A stretch of 41,443 nucleotides of DNA from Collinsella sp. (lineage in GTDB: Bacteria > Actinomycetota > Coriobacteriia > Coriobacteriales > Coriobacteriaceae), in NCBI GenBank assembly GCA_019419555.1, contig DXZR01000019.1, positions 1-41,443 of the forward strand, given 5' to 3'. Position numbers and translations under genes: made by a program. The notes beneath the pieces were generated by a model that saw only the letters and a program-made list of their open reading frames with translations, did no database searches and was not told the origin of the DNA. How positions within the stretch are numbered: the stretch's first letter is position 1; every line of letters starts with the position of its first letter. Positions 1 through 7,702 of this stretch are shown in pieces.

Positions 1-2
1 CA

Positions 3-136
3 GGCAGCAGGCGCGACAGCGCCGCGGCTGCCGTCACGGCCCCGCAGCCACCCCAGGCAGCAGGCGCAACGCGCCGCAGCTGCCGGCCGCGCCCCACAGT
101 CCCCCAAGGCGGCAGGCGCGAAGCGCCGAGGCCGCC
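3..136. repeat. Three tandem GC-rich stem-loops
   Basis: Three consecutive hairpins at 3-32, 56-84 and 108-136 share one plan: a 6-bp outer stem, a single bulged A, a 5-bp inner stem GGCGC/GCGCC, a 3-4 nt loop, a 3-nt bulge, then the outer stem again. Units 1 and 2 use GGCAGC/GCTGCC as the outer stem; unit 3 uses GGCGGC/GCCGCC, a compensatory change. The units are spaced 52-53 bp apart. All three forward frames are open here because of the GC content, so coding cannot be excluded from openness alone, but the paired change argues for selection on structure. No function is known to me. The bases from 137 to 241 show nothing recognisable. Confidence 0.7.
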
Positions 137-241
137 GCCGGGACCAGGGCCCGCAACAACCACGCGCCCCCACATCAGCCCAGCGGCCCCGACCAACAAC
201 GGCCCCATCGCAGACCGCTCACAGCAGCGTCACCGCAGGCA

Positions 242-363
242 GGGGCCGGGCTTAGTTTTCAGAACACTCCGCAGACCAGTGTGGCGCCTTGTCCGCGGCT
301 CCGAAGGAGCAGGACAAGGCGCCACACATGGTCGAGGACGTTCTGAAAACTAAGCCCGGCCCC
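242..363. repeat. Long nested palindrome A (3' of asd)
   Basis: A 24-bp perfect outer stem (242-265 with 340-363) encloses an asymmetric internal loop, ACTCCGCA at 266-273 opposite GAGGAC at 334-339. Inside that are a GACCA/TGGTC helix and a 16-bp perfect inner stem (279-294 with 312-327) capped by GGCTCC-GAA-GGAGC. It lies 16 bp beyond the asd stop codon and could act as a 3' UTR structure or a terminator; there is no clear T-run. The same internal loop recurs in the palindromes at 5699-5809 and 19930-20052. Confidence 0.85.
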
Positions 364-379
364 CGCCGGACAGGTCACA

Positions 380-1405
380 CTACTCGCAGAGCAGCTTAGC
401 GATCTGGACGGCGTTGGTTGCCGCGCCCTTACGGATTTGGTCGCCGCAGCACCAGAAGGTGATGCCGCGCGCAGCCTCGGGGTTCGAGATGTCGCGGCGC
501 ACGCGGCCGACCCAAATCAGGTCCTGGTCGGAGGTGTCCATCGGCATGGGGAAGCGGTCGTGTGCATCCTCGGCAGCCATATCGTCAACCAGCTTGACGC
601 CGGGAGCAGCAGCCAGCGCAGCACGAGCCTCCTCAACCGTTATATCGCGCTCAAACTCGAGCGTAATGCTCTCGGAATGCGAACGCAGCACGGGCACGCG
701 CACGCAGGTGCAGTTCACGCGCAGCTCGGGCAGGTGCATGATCTTGCGGCCCTCGTTTTGCAGCTTCATCTCCTCGGAGGTAAAGCCCTCTTCCTTGACG
801 CCGCCGATCTGCGGAATCAGGTTGCTCGCCAGCTGGGCGGCAAACGCGCGCGGCTCAGGAATCTCCTCGCCACGGCCCAGGGCGGCCAGCTGAGCCTCGA
901 GCTCGGCCATACCGGGGGCGCCAGCACCCGAAGCCGCCTGGTACGTCGAGACGATCATGCGCTTCACACCAGCGAGCTGATGCAGTGGCCACGTGGGAAC
1001 CAGGCCGATAATGGTCGCGCAGTTGGGGTTGGCGATAAGGCCGTGATGCCACTTGATATCGTCGGCATTGATCTCGGGCACGACCAGCGGCACCTCGGGG
1101 TCCATGCGGAAGGCATGGCTGTTATCGACCACGACGGCACCGCGCTTGACGGCCTCGGGCAGCAGCTCCTTGGCGATGTCGTCGCCGGCGGCGCCAAGCA
1201 CAATATCGCAGCCCTCAAAGGCCTCGGGGCAAGCCTCTTCGATCACAATCTGCTCGCCGCGGAACTCAACGGTCTTGCCCGCGGAGCGTGCACTTGCCAG
1301 CAGTTTGAGCTTACCGACCGGAAACTCCTGCTCGTTGAGGCACTCGAGCATCTGGGTGCCCACGGCTCCCGTCGCGCCCAAAATAGCAACCGTGTACTGT
1401 TTCAT
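380..1405 (-). CDS. asd: Aspartate-semialdehyde dehydrogenase
   Basis: This enzyme reduces L-4-aspartyl phosphate to L-aspartate 4-semialdehyde with NADPH, the step after aspartokinase that leads to lysine, threonine and methionine; it is cytosolic. The 341-aa protein has the usual length. It shows an N-terminal nucleotide-binding loop GATGAVG (residues 10-16), the catalytic cysteine in NPNCATI (Cys129), and a C-terminal catalytic-domain segment with the probable active-site histidine in RSHSES (His243). The chosen ATG at 1405 is preceded by AAAGGGGG; an upstream in-frame extension to 1492 has no ribosome site and is not conserved in style. It lies downstream of lysC on the same strand, but two hairpins in the 174-bp gap suggest partly separate transcripts. 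Its 3' side carries long palindrome A. Confidence 0.96.
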   Translation of the reverse strand: MKQYTVAILGATGAVGTQMLECLNEQEFPVGKLKLLASARSAGKTVEFRGEQIVIEEACPEAFEGCDIVLGAAGDDIAKELLPEAVKRGAVVVDNSHAFRMDPEVPLVVPEINADDIKWHHGLIANPNCATIIGLVPTWPLHQLAGVKRMIVSTYQAASGAGAPGMAELEAQLAALGRGEEIPEPRAFAAQLASNLIPQIGGVKEEGFTSEEMKLQNEGRKIMHLPELRVNCTCVRVPVLRSHSESITLEFERDITVEEARAALAAAPGVKLVDDMAAEDAHDRFPMPMDTSDQDLIWVGRVRRDISNPEAARGITFWCCGDQIRKGAATNAVQIAKLLCE

Positions 1406-1480
1406 GCTTCCCCCTTTAAAGGTTGTGGCTATCGCCCGCACGCCAAGCAGGCCGATTATTGTTGCCAGTGTATACAAGAA

Positions 1481-1505
1481 CGGGGCGGGCACGAAACCCG
1501 CCCCG
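1481..1505 (-). terminator. Hairpin between lysC and asd
   Basis: Perfect 9-bp stem CGGGGCGGG/CCCGCCCCG with a 7-nt loop. On the minus strand it is followed by TTCTTGTAT, so it may terminate or attenuate lysC transcripts before asd. It sits about 75 bp upstream of the asd start. Confidence 0.55.
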
Positions 1506-1536
1506 TCGAAACGAAACCGAAACGAAACGCCCCGCC

Positions 1537-1566
1537 GTAGATTTTTGAGGCGAGTCCCAAAAATCT
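1537..1566. repeat. Inverted repeat with TAGATTTTTG arms
   Basis: TAGATTTTTG at one end and CAAAAATCTA at the other form a 10-bp perfect stem around a 10-nt loop, just 3' of the lysC stop codon. The arm sequence resembles the arms of a larger inverted repeat at 25001-25108, so this may be a short member of a dispersed family. It may also help end lysC transcription. Confidence 0.5.
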
Positions 1567-1579
1567 AGCGAGATAGCAG

Positions 1580-2968
1580 CTACTTGTGGAGCGCAGCCAG
1601 AGCAGGATCGACCGGCGCGGAAGCCTCCAGGTCGGAGACCTTCACAATGCCGTTCTCATCGGAGAAGGCACGGTAAATGGTCCGAATCGCCAGATCGAAG
1701 TCCTTCTCCTCCACGCCAATGATGATGTTGATCTCGTCACAGCTCTGTGAAATCATGCGCACACTCACGCCGGCCTGGCCAAGCATACCAAACAGATGGC
1801 CCGAGATACCTGCGCGGCCGCGCAGGTTACGGCCGACGGTAGCGATGAGCGCCAGGCCCTCGACAACCTCGATCTCGAGCGGCTCGACCTCCTGCTGAAT
1901 GTCGCCCACAAGCGAGTACAGCGAGTCGTGCACGTCCTGCTCCTGCACCACGGCGCCAAAGCGGTCGACACCGGTGGGCATGTGCTCGACGGAAACGTCA
2001 TAGCGCTCGAAGACCGAAAGCGCGCGGCGCATAAAGCCAACACGGGGCTTGGTGCGGTCGCGGGCAACGTTGATGGCGACAAAGCCGCGCTTGCCGGTCA
2101 CGCCGGTAATGATGGGCTCTGCCTCACCCTCATCAGCCGTCTCGCTAATGATGGTGCCGGGGTCCTGCGGCGCATTGGTGTTCTTGATGACCAGCGGAAT
2201 ACCCGCCTCGCGCACGGGGAACACGGCCTCCTCGTGCAGGACGCTTGCACCCATGTACGAAAGTTCGCGCAGCTCCTCGTAGGTAACGCGCGCAATGGGC
2301 TGAGCCTCGGGAACAATACGAGGATCGGCAGAATAGAAGCCCGAGACGTCGGTCCAGTTCTCGTACAAGTCGGCGCTCAGGCACTTGGCCAGGATCGAGC
2401 CGGAAATATCGCCGCCGCCACGGTCGAGCAGCTTGATCTGGCCCTCACGCGTCGCGCCGTAGAAACCGGGCATAACAAAGCCGCCCTGCTGGCCGTACTC
2501 CTGCACCAGCTCGGAGGTGCGATTCATGCTGAGCGTACCGTCATGATGGAACGCCACAACCGTCGCGGCGTCCAGGAACGGCAGGCCCAGGTACTCCGCC
2601 ATCAGGCGAGCGGTGAAGTACTCGCCACGGCTCACGAGCTCCTCGGTAGAGTAGCCGCCCGAGCGGGCGCGCTCGGCAAAGGCCGCGAACTCCTCGCGGA
2701 TGGGATAGGTGAGCTCCAGCTCGTCAGCGATATCAAAATAGCGCTGGCCAATGTCCTCGAGCAGCTCCTCACACGACACGTGATACTTAACGTGCGCGTT
2801 AACCAGGTAGAGCAGGTCGGTCACCTTGGTGTCGCCCTTAAAGCGGCGGCCGCAGGCGGAAACCACCACAAAACGGCGGGCAGGGTCGGCATCGACGATG
2901 GCCTTGATCTTCTTGAAGTGTTCGGCGTCGGCGACCGACGAGCCGCCAAACTTGGCAATCTTAATCAT
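1580..2968 (-). CDS. lysC: Aspartate kinase
   Basis: Aspartokinase phosphorylates L-aspartate with ATP, the committed step of the aspartate amino-acid family. The 462-aa product has the kinase motif KFGGSS at residues 6-11, the substrate-binding SRGEYFTA segment near residue 113, and the RGGGDISGS nucleotide-site segment near residue 188. Roughly residues 300-460 form the regulatory part with two ACT-type repeats, so feedback inhibition by lysine and/or threonine is expected; which one cannot be read from sequence alone. It is monofunctional, with no homoserine dehydrogenase domain. The ATG at 2968 has AGAAAGG upstream at a rather long spacing. It is transcribed divergently from thrC across a gap of about 100 bp that must hold both promoters. 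No homoserine dehydrogenase gene is in the window. Confidence 0.96.
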   Translation of the reverse strand: MIKIAKFGGSSVADAEHFKKIKAIVDADPARRFVVVSACGRRFKGDTKVTDLLYLVNAHVKYHVSCEELLEDIGQRYFDIADELELTYPIREEFAAFAERARSGGYSTEELVSRGEYFTARLMAEYLGLPFLDAATVVAFHHDGTLSMNRTSELVQEYGQQGGFVMPGFYGATREGQIKLLDRGGGDISGSILAKCLSADLYENWTDVSGFYSADPRIVPEAQPIARVTYEELRELSYMGASVLHEEAVFPVREAGIPLVIKNTNAPQDPGTIISETADEGEAEPIITGVTGKRGFVAINVARDRTKPRVGFMRRALSVFERYDVSVEHMPTGVDRFGAVVQEQDVHDSLYSLVGDIQQEVEPLEIEVVEGLALIATVGRNLRGRAGISGHLFGMLGQAGVSVRMISQSCDEINIIIGVEEKDFDLAIRTIYRAFSDENGIVKVSDLEASAPVDPALAALHK

Positions 2969-3071
2969 GGGCTTGAGGTTACCTTTCTAAAAGCCTCTGC
3001 AAACCTGTTTTGCGCGCTCTGATACCATGGTTTCACCGATTGGGACCAAGGCATCCGAGGAGCAGTGTTAT

Positions 3072-4589
3072 ATGGGAACTTATCATAGTACACGAGGACG
3101 CACTTTATCGTGCTCAAGTAAGGTGGCAATCCGCACCGGCATCGGTCCCGACGGGGGTTTGTTTGTCTCGGACGAGCTCGGCACCCAGCAGGTCGATATC
3201 AGCTCGCTTGCAGATAAATCGTACTTTGAAATCGCTCAAGATGTGTTGGGAATGTTACTGAATGATTACACGGCCGAAGAAATTTCGGCGTGTGTCGACG
3301 AGGCATACCGCGGCACGTTCGCGAGTGAAGAGGTTACGCCACTCGTCAAACTCGACGCTGCGCCGGGCGCCGACGCCCCTCAGACCTATGTGATGGAGCT
3401 CTTTGGCGGCCCCACGAGCGCCTTTAAGGACGTCGCCCTGCAGATGCTCCCCCGTCTGATGGCCCGCACTTCCGCCAGGGACGGCGGCGCTGAGCGCATC
3501 ATGATCGTCACCGCCACGTCGGGCGACACGGGCAAGGCCGCGCTCGCCGGTTTTGCCGACGCTCCGGGCACGGGCATCACCGTCTTTTATCCCGAGGGCA
3601 AGGTCAGCCGCGTCCAGAACCTGCAGATGTCCACGCAGGAGGGCGACAACGTCGCCGTCTGCGGCATCCGCGGCAACTTTGACGACGCTCAGAGCGCCGT
3701 CAAGCGCATCTTTGCCGATAAGGAGCTTGCCGAGCGTCTGGAGGCCGCCGGCACGGTGCTTTCGAGCGCCAACTCCATCAATGTCGGTCGCCTGGTACCG
3801 CAGGTCGTCTACTACTTTGCCGCCTATGCGCAGCTGTTGCGCGCCGGCGCCATCGAGGCCGGCGACGCCGTGGAGTTCTGCGTACCGACCGGCAACTTTG
3901 GCGATATCTTGGCCGGCTACTACGCCAAGCGCATGGGTCTGCCCGTCGCCAAGCTCGTCGTGGCGAGCGACAAGAACAACGTGCTTGCCGACTTCCTGAC
4001 CACCGGCGTTTACGACCGTAACCGCCCGTTCTTCACGACCATCTCGCCGTCGATGGACATCCTTATTAGCTCCAACCTCGAGCGCATGCTCTACTTCCTG
4101 TCCGATGGCGACTGCGAACTCGTTGCCGGCCTTATGGAGCAGCTGGCACAGACTGGTCGCTACGAGGTTCCCGCCGACCTGCTGGCAAAGATTCAGAGCG
4201 TCTTTGGCTGCGGTTGGGCCAGCGAGGACGAGGTCCGCGCTGCCATCAAGAGTTGCTGGGATGCGAACGGCTACGTGATCGACCCGCACACCGCCTGCGG
4301 CTATCACGTCTTTGAGCAGGTCGTTCCCGCCGAGGGTGCCAAGGCCCGCGTGCTGCTTTCGACCGCCAGCCCCTACAAGTTCCCGCGCGCCTGCTGCGAC
4401 GCCCTGGGCCTCGACATTCCCGAAGATGATTTTGAGGCTATGCGTGTGCTCGAGCAGGCCACCAACACGGTCGCCCCGACCCAGCTCGCCGAACTCGAAT
4501 CCAAGCCCGTCCGCTTCGAAGACGTCTGCGACGTCGATGAGATGGCAAGCTACGTCGAGTCTGCAGCAAAACGAATGAGCACCAACTAG
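3072..4589 (+). CDS. thrC: Threonine synthase
   Basis: A PLP enzyme that converts O-phospho-L-homoserine to L-threonine and phosphate. The 505-aa protein matches the long bacterial/fungal type. The PLP lysine lies in SAFKD (Lys119). GGPTSAF and the glycine-rich TSGDTGKAA phosphate-binding loop follow in the expected order, and PTGNFGD sits in the central domain. The ATG at 3072 is preceded by GAGGAG at 10 bp; an upstream in-frame ATG at 3027 lacks a ribosome site and its 15 extra residues do not fit the family, which begins near MGTYHSTRG. It is followed by a hairpin, long palindrome B and then thrB, so thrC and thrB may be co-transcribed with the palindrome between them. Confidence 0.96.
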   Translation: MGTYHSTRGRTLSCSSKVAIRTGIGPDGGLFVSDELGTQQVDISSLADKSYFEIAQDVLGMLLNDYTAEEISACVDEAYRGTFASEEVTPLVKLDAAPGADAPQTYVMELFGGPTSAFKDVALQMLPRLMARTSARDGGAERIMIVTATSGDTGKAALAGFADAPGTGITVFYPEGKVSRVQNLQMSTQEGDNVAVCGIRGNFDDAQSAVKRIFADKELAERLEAAGTVLSSANSINVGRLVPQVVYYFAAYAQLLRAGAIEAGDAVEFCVPTGNFGDILAGYYAKRMGLPVAKLVVASDKNNVLADFLTTGVYDRNRPFFTTISPSMDILISSNLERMLYFLSDGDCELVAGLMEQLAQTGRYEVPADLLAKIQSVFGCGWASEDEVRAAIKSCWDANGYVIDPHTACGYHVFEQVVPAEGAKARVLLSTASPYKFPRACCDALGLDIPEDDFEAMRVLEQATNTVAPTQLAELESKPVRFEDVCDVDEMASYVESAAKRMSTN

Positions 4590-4601
4590 ATCCCTTATTA
4601 A

Positions 4602-4621
4602 GCGCCGGCGAAAGCCGGCGC
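4602..4621 (+). terminator. Hairpin after thrC
   Basis: Perfect 8-bp stem GCGCCGGC/GCCGGCGC with a GAAA tetraloop, 12 bp after the thrC stop and followed by the T/A-rich stretch ACCTTCTAATTATTT. It could be a weak intrinsic terminator or an mRNA-stabilising 3' hairpin within a thrC-thrB transcript. Confidence 0.6.
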
Positions 4622-4664
4622 ACCTTCTAATTATTTAGCTTTCGGGATGATGACGAGCGTGCGA

Positions 4665-4776
4665 GCGGGTCTGGCCGTTTAGTTCGTCGCGAGTTCCGCA
4701 CGAGCCGGAAAGCACTTAATGTGCTTTCCGAGCGAGCCAGGACTGCCCGAGCAGCGAACTAAACGGCCAGACCCGC
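4665..4776. repeat. Long nested palindrome B (between thrC and thrB)
   Basis: A 22-bp perfect outer stem (4665-4686 with 4755-4776) encloses a large internal loop and a 9-bp inner hairpin GGAAAGCAC/GTGCTTTCC (4707-4715 with 4721-4729). The left internal strand contains TTCCGCA and the right contains AGGAC, recalling the loop of palindromes A, C and D but with extra sequence, so I treat it as a diverged member. Its right end is 4 bp from the AGGAGG ribosome site of thrB, so folding could affect thrB translation. Confidence 0.75.
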
Positions 4777-4790
4777 CCAGGAGGACTCAC

Positions 4791-5672
4791 ATGATCAAAA
4801 TCACCGTCCCAGCAACCAGCGCCAACCTAGGCATCGGCTACGACACCCTCGGCATGGCCGTTAGCCTCTACTCGCACTTCACCTTCGAGCGCGCCGACAA
4901 GCTCACCATCACGGGCTGCCCCGAGGAGTTCCAAAACGAGAATAACCTGGTCTATGTGAGCTTTGTCGATGCTCTGGCCGCGTGGGGCGAGCCGGCTTTT
5001 CCCGTTGCTATCGACATTCAGACCGACGTGCCCGTCGCCCGCGGCCTGGGCTCAAGCTCCACCTGCGTCGTCGCCGGCATTATGGCCGCCGCCGCACTGA
5101 CAGGCCACACCGTCGACCGCGCTGAGCTCGTCCGCATTGCCACCGAGGTCGAGGGCCATCCCGATAACGTCGCCCCTGCTATCCTGGGCGGCGCCGTCTG
5201 CTCCTTTACGCCGACCGATTCGCTCCCCCAGTGCCTGCGCTACGAGGTGAGCGATCGCCTGCGTTTTATTACCGTGATTCCGCCCTACGAGGTACACACG
5301 AGCGAGGCGCGCAAGGTCGTGCCGCAGGAGATTCCGCTCTCCACCGCCGTATGGCAAATGGGCCGCATCGCCGGCATGACGCGCGGCCTGGAAACCGGCG
5401 ACCTGGACCTGATTGCCGCCGCCAACGACGACCGCATCCAGGAGCCCTATCGTCGCCGCCTCATCCCCGACTACAACGCCGTGCGCGATACCTGCCTTAA
5501 CGGCGGCGCCAAGACCATCTGGATCAGTGGCTCCGGCTCGACCCTCATGGCCGTGACTGACGACACCATCGTGGCAAAGTTCCTACAGGTCAAGCTACGC
5601 GAGCAGTTTCCCAAGTGTGATACGCACATTCTGACGTGCGACACCGAGGGCGCCCAGATCGAATACCTGTAG
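4791..5672 (+). CDS. thrB: Homoserine kinase
   Basis: A GHMP-family kinase that phosphorylates L-homoserine with ATP, giving the substrate of threonine synthase. The 293-aa protein has the N-terminal PATSANLG substrate segment, the ATP-binding GHMP motif PVARGLGSSST (residues 81-91), a conserved EGHPDN segment and a C-terminal ISGSGST glycine-rich motif. The start at 4791 has AGGAGG 5 bp upstream; the in-frame extension to 4719 would run through palindrome B and is rejected. With thrC upstream on the same strand it makes the last two steps of threonine synthesis. Confidence 0.96.
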   Translation: MIKITVPATSANLGIGYDTLGMAVSLYSHFTFERADKLTITGCPEEFQNENNLVYVSFVDALAAWGEPAFPVAIDIQTDVPVARGLGSSSTCVVAGIMAAAALTGHTVDRAELVRIATEVEGHPDNVAPAILGGAVCSFTPTDSLPQCLRYEVSDRLRFITVIPPYEVHTSEARKVVPQEIPLSTAVWQMGRIAGMTRGLETGDLDLIAAANDDRIQEPYRRRLIPDYNAVRDTCLNGGAKTIWISGSGSTLMAVTDDTIVAKFLQVKLREQFPKCDTHILTCDTEGAQIEYL

Positions 5673-5698
5673 CGTCCTGCCTCATTGCTCTCACCGGT

Positions 5699-5809
5699 CC
5701 CCTTGGGGCTTCCCCTGAAAACGTCCTCGATCATGAATTGCCCCGTCGTGCGCTTCGCGCGACGGGGCAATTCGATCTGCGGATTGTTTTCAGGGGAAGC
5801 CCCAAGGGG
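5699..5809. repeat. Long nested palindrome C (3' of thrB)
   Basis: A 24-bp perfect outer stem (5699-5722 with 5786-5809) encloses the same internal loop as palindrome A but in the opposite orientation: GTCCTC at 5723-5728 facing TGCGGATT at 5778-5785, which reads AATCCGCA / GAGGAC on the minus strand. The GATC/GATC and 13-bp AATTGCCCCGTCG inner stems follow, with a TTCG-containing loop. It starts 26 bp after the thrB stop. Confidence 0.85.
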
Positions 5810-6087
5810 GCCTGCGCAGCCTCGACAGGATATCGCATTCGCTGATTTAATCTTGCGTTCCTTCGGAGCAGCGGACAAAGAACCCTTCACGATACGGAAA
5901 GATTTGGGGGCAAAGCCCCTGGCCTCCCCTACGTTAACTTCGCTGGCGGCGGCTACAGGAACCTACGCTCTGGAAAGTCGCTGGGCTGATTTTTTGGCTT
6001 CTATTTGATAAAGGCGCACTTCCCAGCATCTCATTCGCCTTATAGCTCTGTTTTAATTTCTAATTGATGATCGATACGTGACGTCAT
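5810..6087. other. Intergenic stretch without a recognisable gene
   Basis: About 280 bp between palindrome C and the small XRE gene. A forward frame spanning 5685-6008 is open but begins inside palindrome C, has no ribosome site and no recognisable protein character, so I see no gene here. Base composition turns AT-richer towards 6087, marking the edge of the accessory patch. Confidence 0.6.
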
Positions 6088-6351
6088 CTAATTATCTTCG
6101 CTACTCAAAACAGCCCCAAGTTTACGTACTAGCGTCTCAACAGTAATTCCGAGTGCGTCCGCATAGGCAAACTGCTCATAAACCCTAAGGCTGCGTTCCC
6201 CGGTCTCGACCTTTGAGATGAACGATTGAGGTACCCCCAGTTTCTTTGCGAGTTCAACCTGAGTGATACCTTGCTCCCGACGAATCTGGGAAAGGCATTT
6301 TCCGCATGTCCTGTTAGCATCAACGTTCATGCCGTTTACGCTATATTCCAT
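6088..6351 (-). CDS. Small XRE-family HTH regulator
   Basis: An 87-aa DNA-binding protein consisting almost entirely of a helix-turn-helix domain of the Cro/CI (XRE) type: LSQIRREQGITQVELAKKLG followed by PQSFISKVETGERS and a final DALGITVETLV helix. It is likely a repressor. The start is uncertain: ATG at 6351 is used here, while TTG at 6366 and ATG at 6330 are in frame and none has a good ribosome site, so the message may be leaderless. A perfect 10-bp inverted repeat at 6356-6378 sits directly on the 5' side, so autoregulation and control of the divergent gene at 6452 are likely. Lower GC than its neighbours suggests acquisition. Confidence 0.85.
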   Translation of the reverse strand: MEYSVNGMNVDANRTCGKCLSQIRREQGITQVELAKKLGVPQSFISKVETGERSLRVYEQFAYADALGITVETLVRKLGAVLSSEDN

Positions 6352-6355
6352 TTTG

Positions 6356-6378
6356 ATATATCCCAAACTGGGATATAT
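6356..6378. promoter_or_regulatory. Probable operator between the divergent pair
   Basis: ATATATCCCA-AAC-TGGGATATAT is a perfect 10-bp inverted repeat with a 3-bp spacer, placed between the small XRE gene and the divergent membrane-protein gene. Its size and position fit a binding site for the XRE dimer; the binding itself is inferred. Confidence 0.75.
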
Positions 6379-6451
6379 TTATGTCATCAGCCATTCCGCT
6401 TATCAAAAATGCCCATCGCAGATTCATAGCTAGGAAGGAGCCTCGATAAAC

Positions 6452-7465
6452 ATGAATGACGAGATGAAGGAGCCCGACGAGGAAAAGGCACTCAGCGAGT
6501 CCGACGAGCGGAAGCCGGATTTCAAAGCCGAGCAGTTTTCTGATGGTGCTAGCGACACCTCCTCCTCTGAAATTCCGCCATCAAACGAAGATGACGGCGC
6601 ACGCAAAAATGAAGAAAACGACTCACTTCTAACGCGGGCCATTCATAAATTAGGCAATAAAAAACGAGCGGCAATCGCAGCTGCCGTGGCAGTTGTCATC
6701 ATCTTCAGTTTGCCCATGCTGTTTCCTCAATTGTTTTGTAGCCACAAGCTATGGGCCAATGCAACCTGCACCAGCCCCCGTGTATGCAAAAGTTGCGGCA
6801 AAACCGAGGGAGAACCTCTCGGGCACGAATGGGAAGAAGCAACTTGTACGACACCGAAGACCTGTCAGCGTTGCGGCGAAACGAAAGGGGAGCCACTCGG
6901 ACACCAACCGGGCTCGTGGACCAAAGAAGTCGACTACGTAGATGCCACTTCGAAGGAAATACGAGAATGCGAGAGATGCGAAGAGGTCGTTGACACCCGC
7001 AACGAGAAGGAAATCACATCTTTTCTTGGCGACGGAAAGTTTTCAATTTCCCCAAAAGGCTTTATTGATCGACTTAACGAGGAATTCTCCGATATCCCCA
7101 ATTGCAGCAGCATGAATGCGGATTACGAACTAGACGATAGCGGCATGGGGCTCGAACTTCAGATTAAAAACGGTTCAAAGATTGCCGGTATTGGAGGCTT
7201 CTTTTCGGACTCGAGTAACCCGGTGCTACTCAGCTATCTTGGATCCGAAAACTGCTTCAAAAACATAGTCATGTACTTCGAAAACTCCGACTATGCCGCG
7301 GCGACAGCATTGGCAACTATACAAGCAATCGATCCAACACTTTCGTTTTCAGACGCCAAGGAAGTTGGTGCTGCCTGCGTAGATACGCCAACTGTCAAAA
7401 ATGGAATTACGTATGCAATCGTAGCTTCGAATGGAGAGTACTGGCTAAGCGCTCGAATTGAATAA
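6452..7465 (+). CDS. Membrane-anchored protein with Cys-rich repeats, function unknown
   Basis: A 337-aa protein I cannot assign to a function. Residues 1-70 are acidic and Ser-rich and presumably cytoplasmic. One hydrophobic segment at about 73-95 acts as a membrane anchor. Two repeats follow (about residues 105-125 and 131-151) of the form ATCT-P--C--CG-T-GEPLGH, the Cys/His repeat often seen in surface proteins of gut Firmicutes and Actinobacteria, then a third CxxC at 173-176. The C-terminal 150 residues look like a soluble, probably extracytoplasmic domain. The ATG at 6452 has GGAAGGAG at good spacing. It is divergent from the small XRE gene with a shared operator, so the two probably form one regulated unit. 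Confidence 0.8.
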   Translation: MNDEMKEPDEEKALSESDERKPDFKAEQFSDGASDTSSSEIPPSNEDDGARKNEENDSLLTRAIHKLGNKKRAAIAAAVAVVIIFSLPMLFPQLFCSHKLWANATCTSPRVCKSCGKTEGEPLGHEWEEATCTTPKTCQRCGETKGEPLGHQPGSWTKEVDYVDATSKEIRECERCEEVVDTRNEKEITSFLGDGKFSISPKGFIDRLNEEFSDIPNCSSMNADYELDDSGMGLELQIKNGSKIAGIGGFFSDSSNPVLLSYLGSENCFKNIVMYFENSDYAAATALATIQAIDPTLSFSDAKEVGAACVDTPTVKNGITYAIVASNGEYWLSARIE

Positions 7466-7548
7466 TTTTCTTTGATTACTAAATTCAGACGCCTCTTACT
7501 CGCGATATATTAAAACTCAACCCCTGGCAGCATCGTCAATCGAAAATT

Positions 7549-7578
7549 GCCCCGCCGAGCACTTTAGCTTGGCGGGGC
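7549..7578. terminator. Terminator hairpin
   Basis: GCCCCGCC/GGCGGGGC stem with a 14-nt loop, flanked by A-run and T-rich sequence (GAAAATT before, ATTTC after), so it can work in both directions. It lies between the convergent genes ending at 7465 and 7703. Confidence 0.7.
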
Positions 7579-7702
7579 ATTTCAATATGAAAGCGGATTT
7601 AAATATCAACAAGGCCTGCACGCTCCAACGAGACAGCCGGCTTCGCTGCTCAAATTGCCCTTGGTGAACCACAAATTGAGCAATCAGTGGCCAAAATCCC
7701 CT

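Noticed and set aside
1..255. A possible C-terminal coding tail entering from the left edge
   Set aside because: All three plus frames are open simply because of GC richness, while the compensatory change in the hairpin units favours structure over coding.
5685..6008. A 107-codon frame between thrB and the XRE gene
   Set aside because: It starts inside palindrome C, has no ribosome site and a composition unlike neighbouring proteins.
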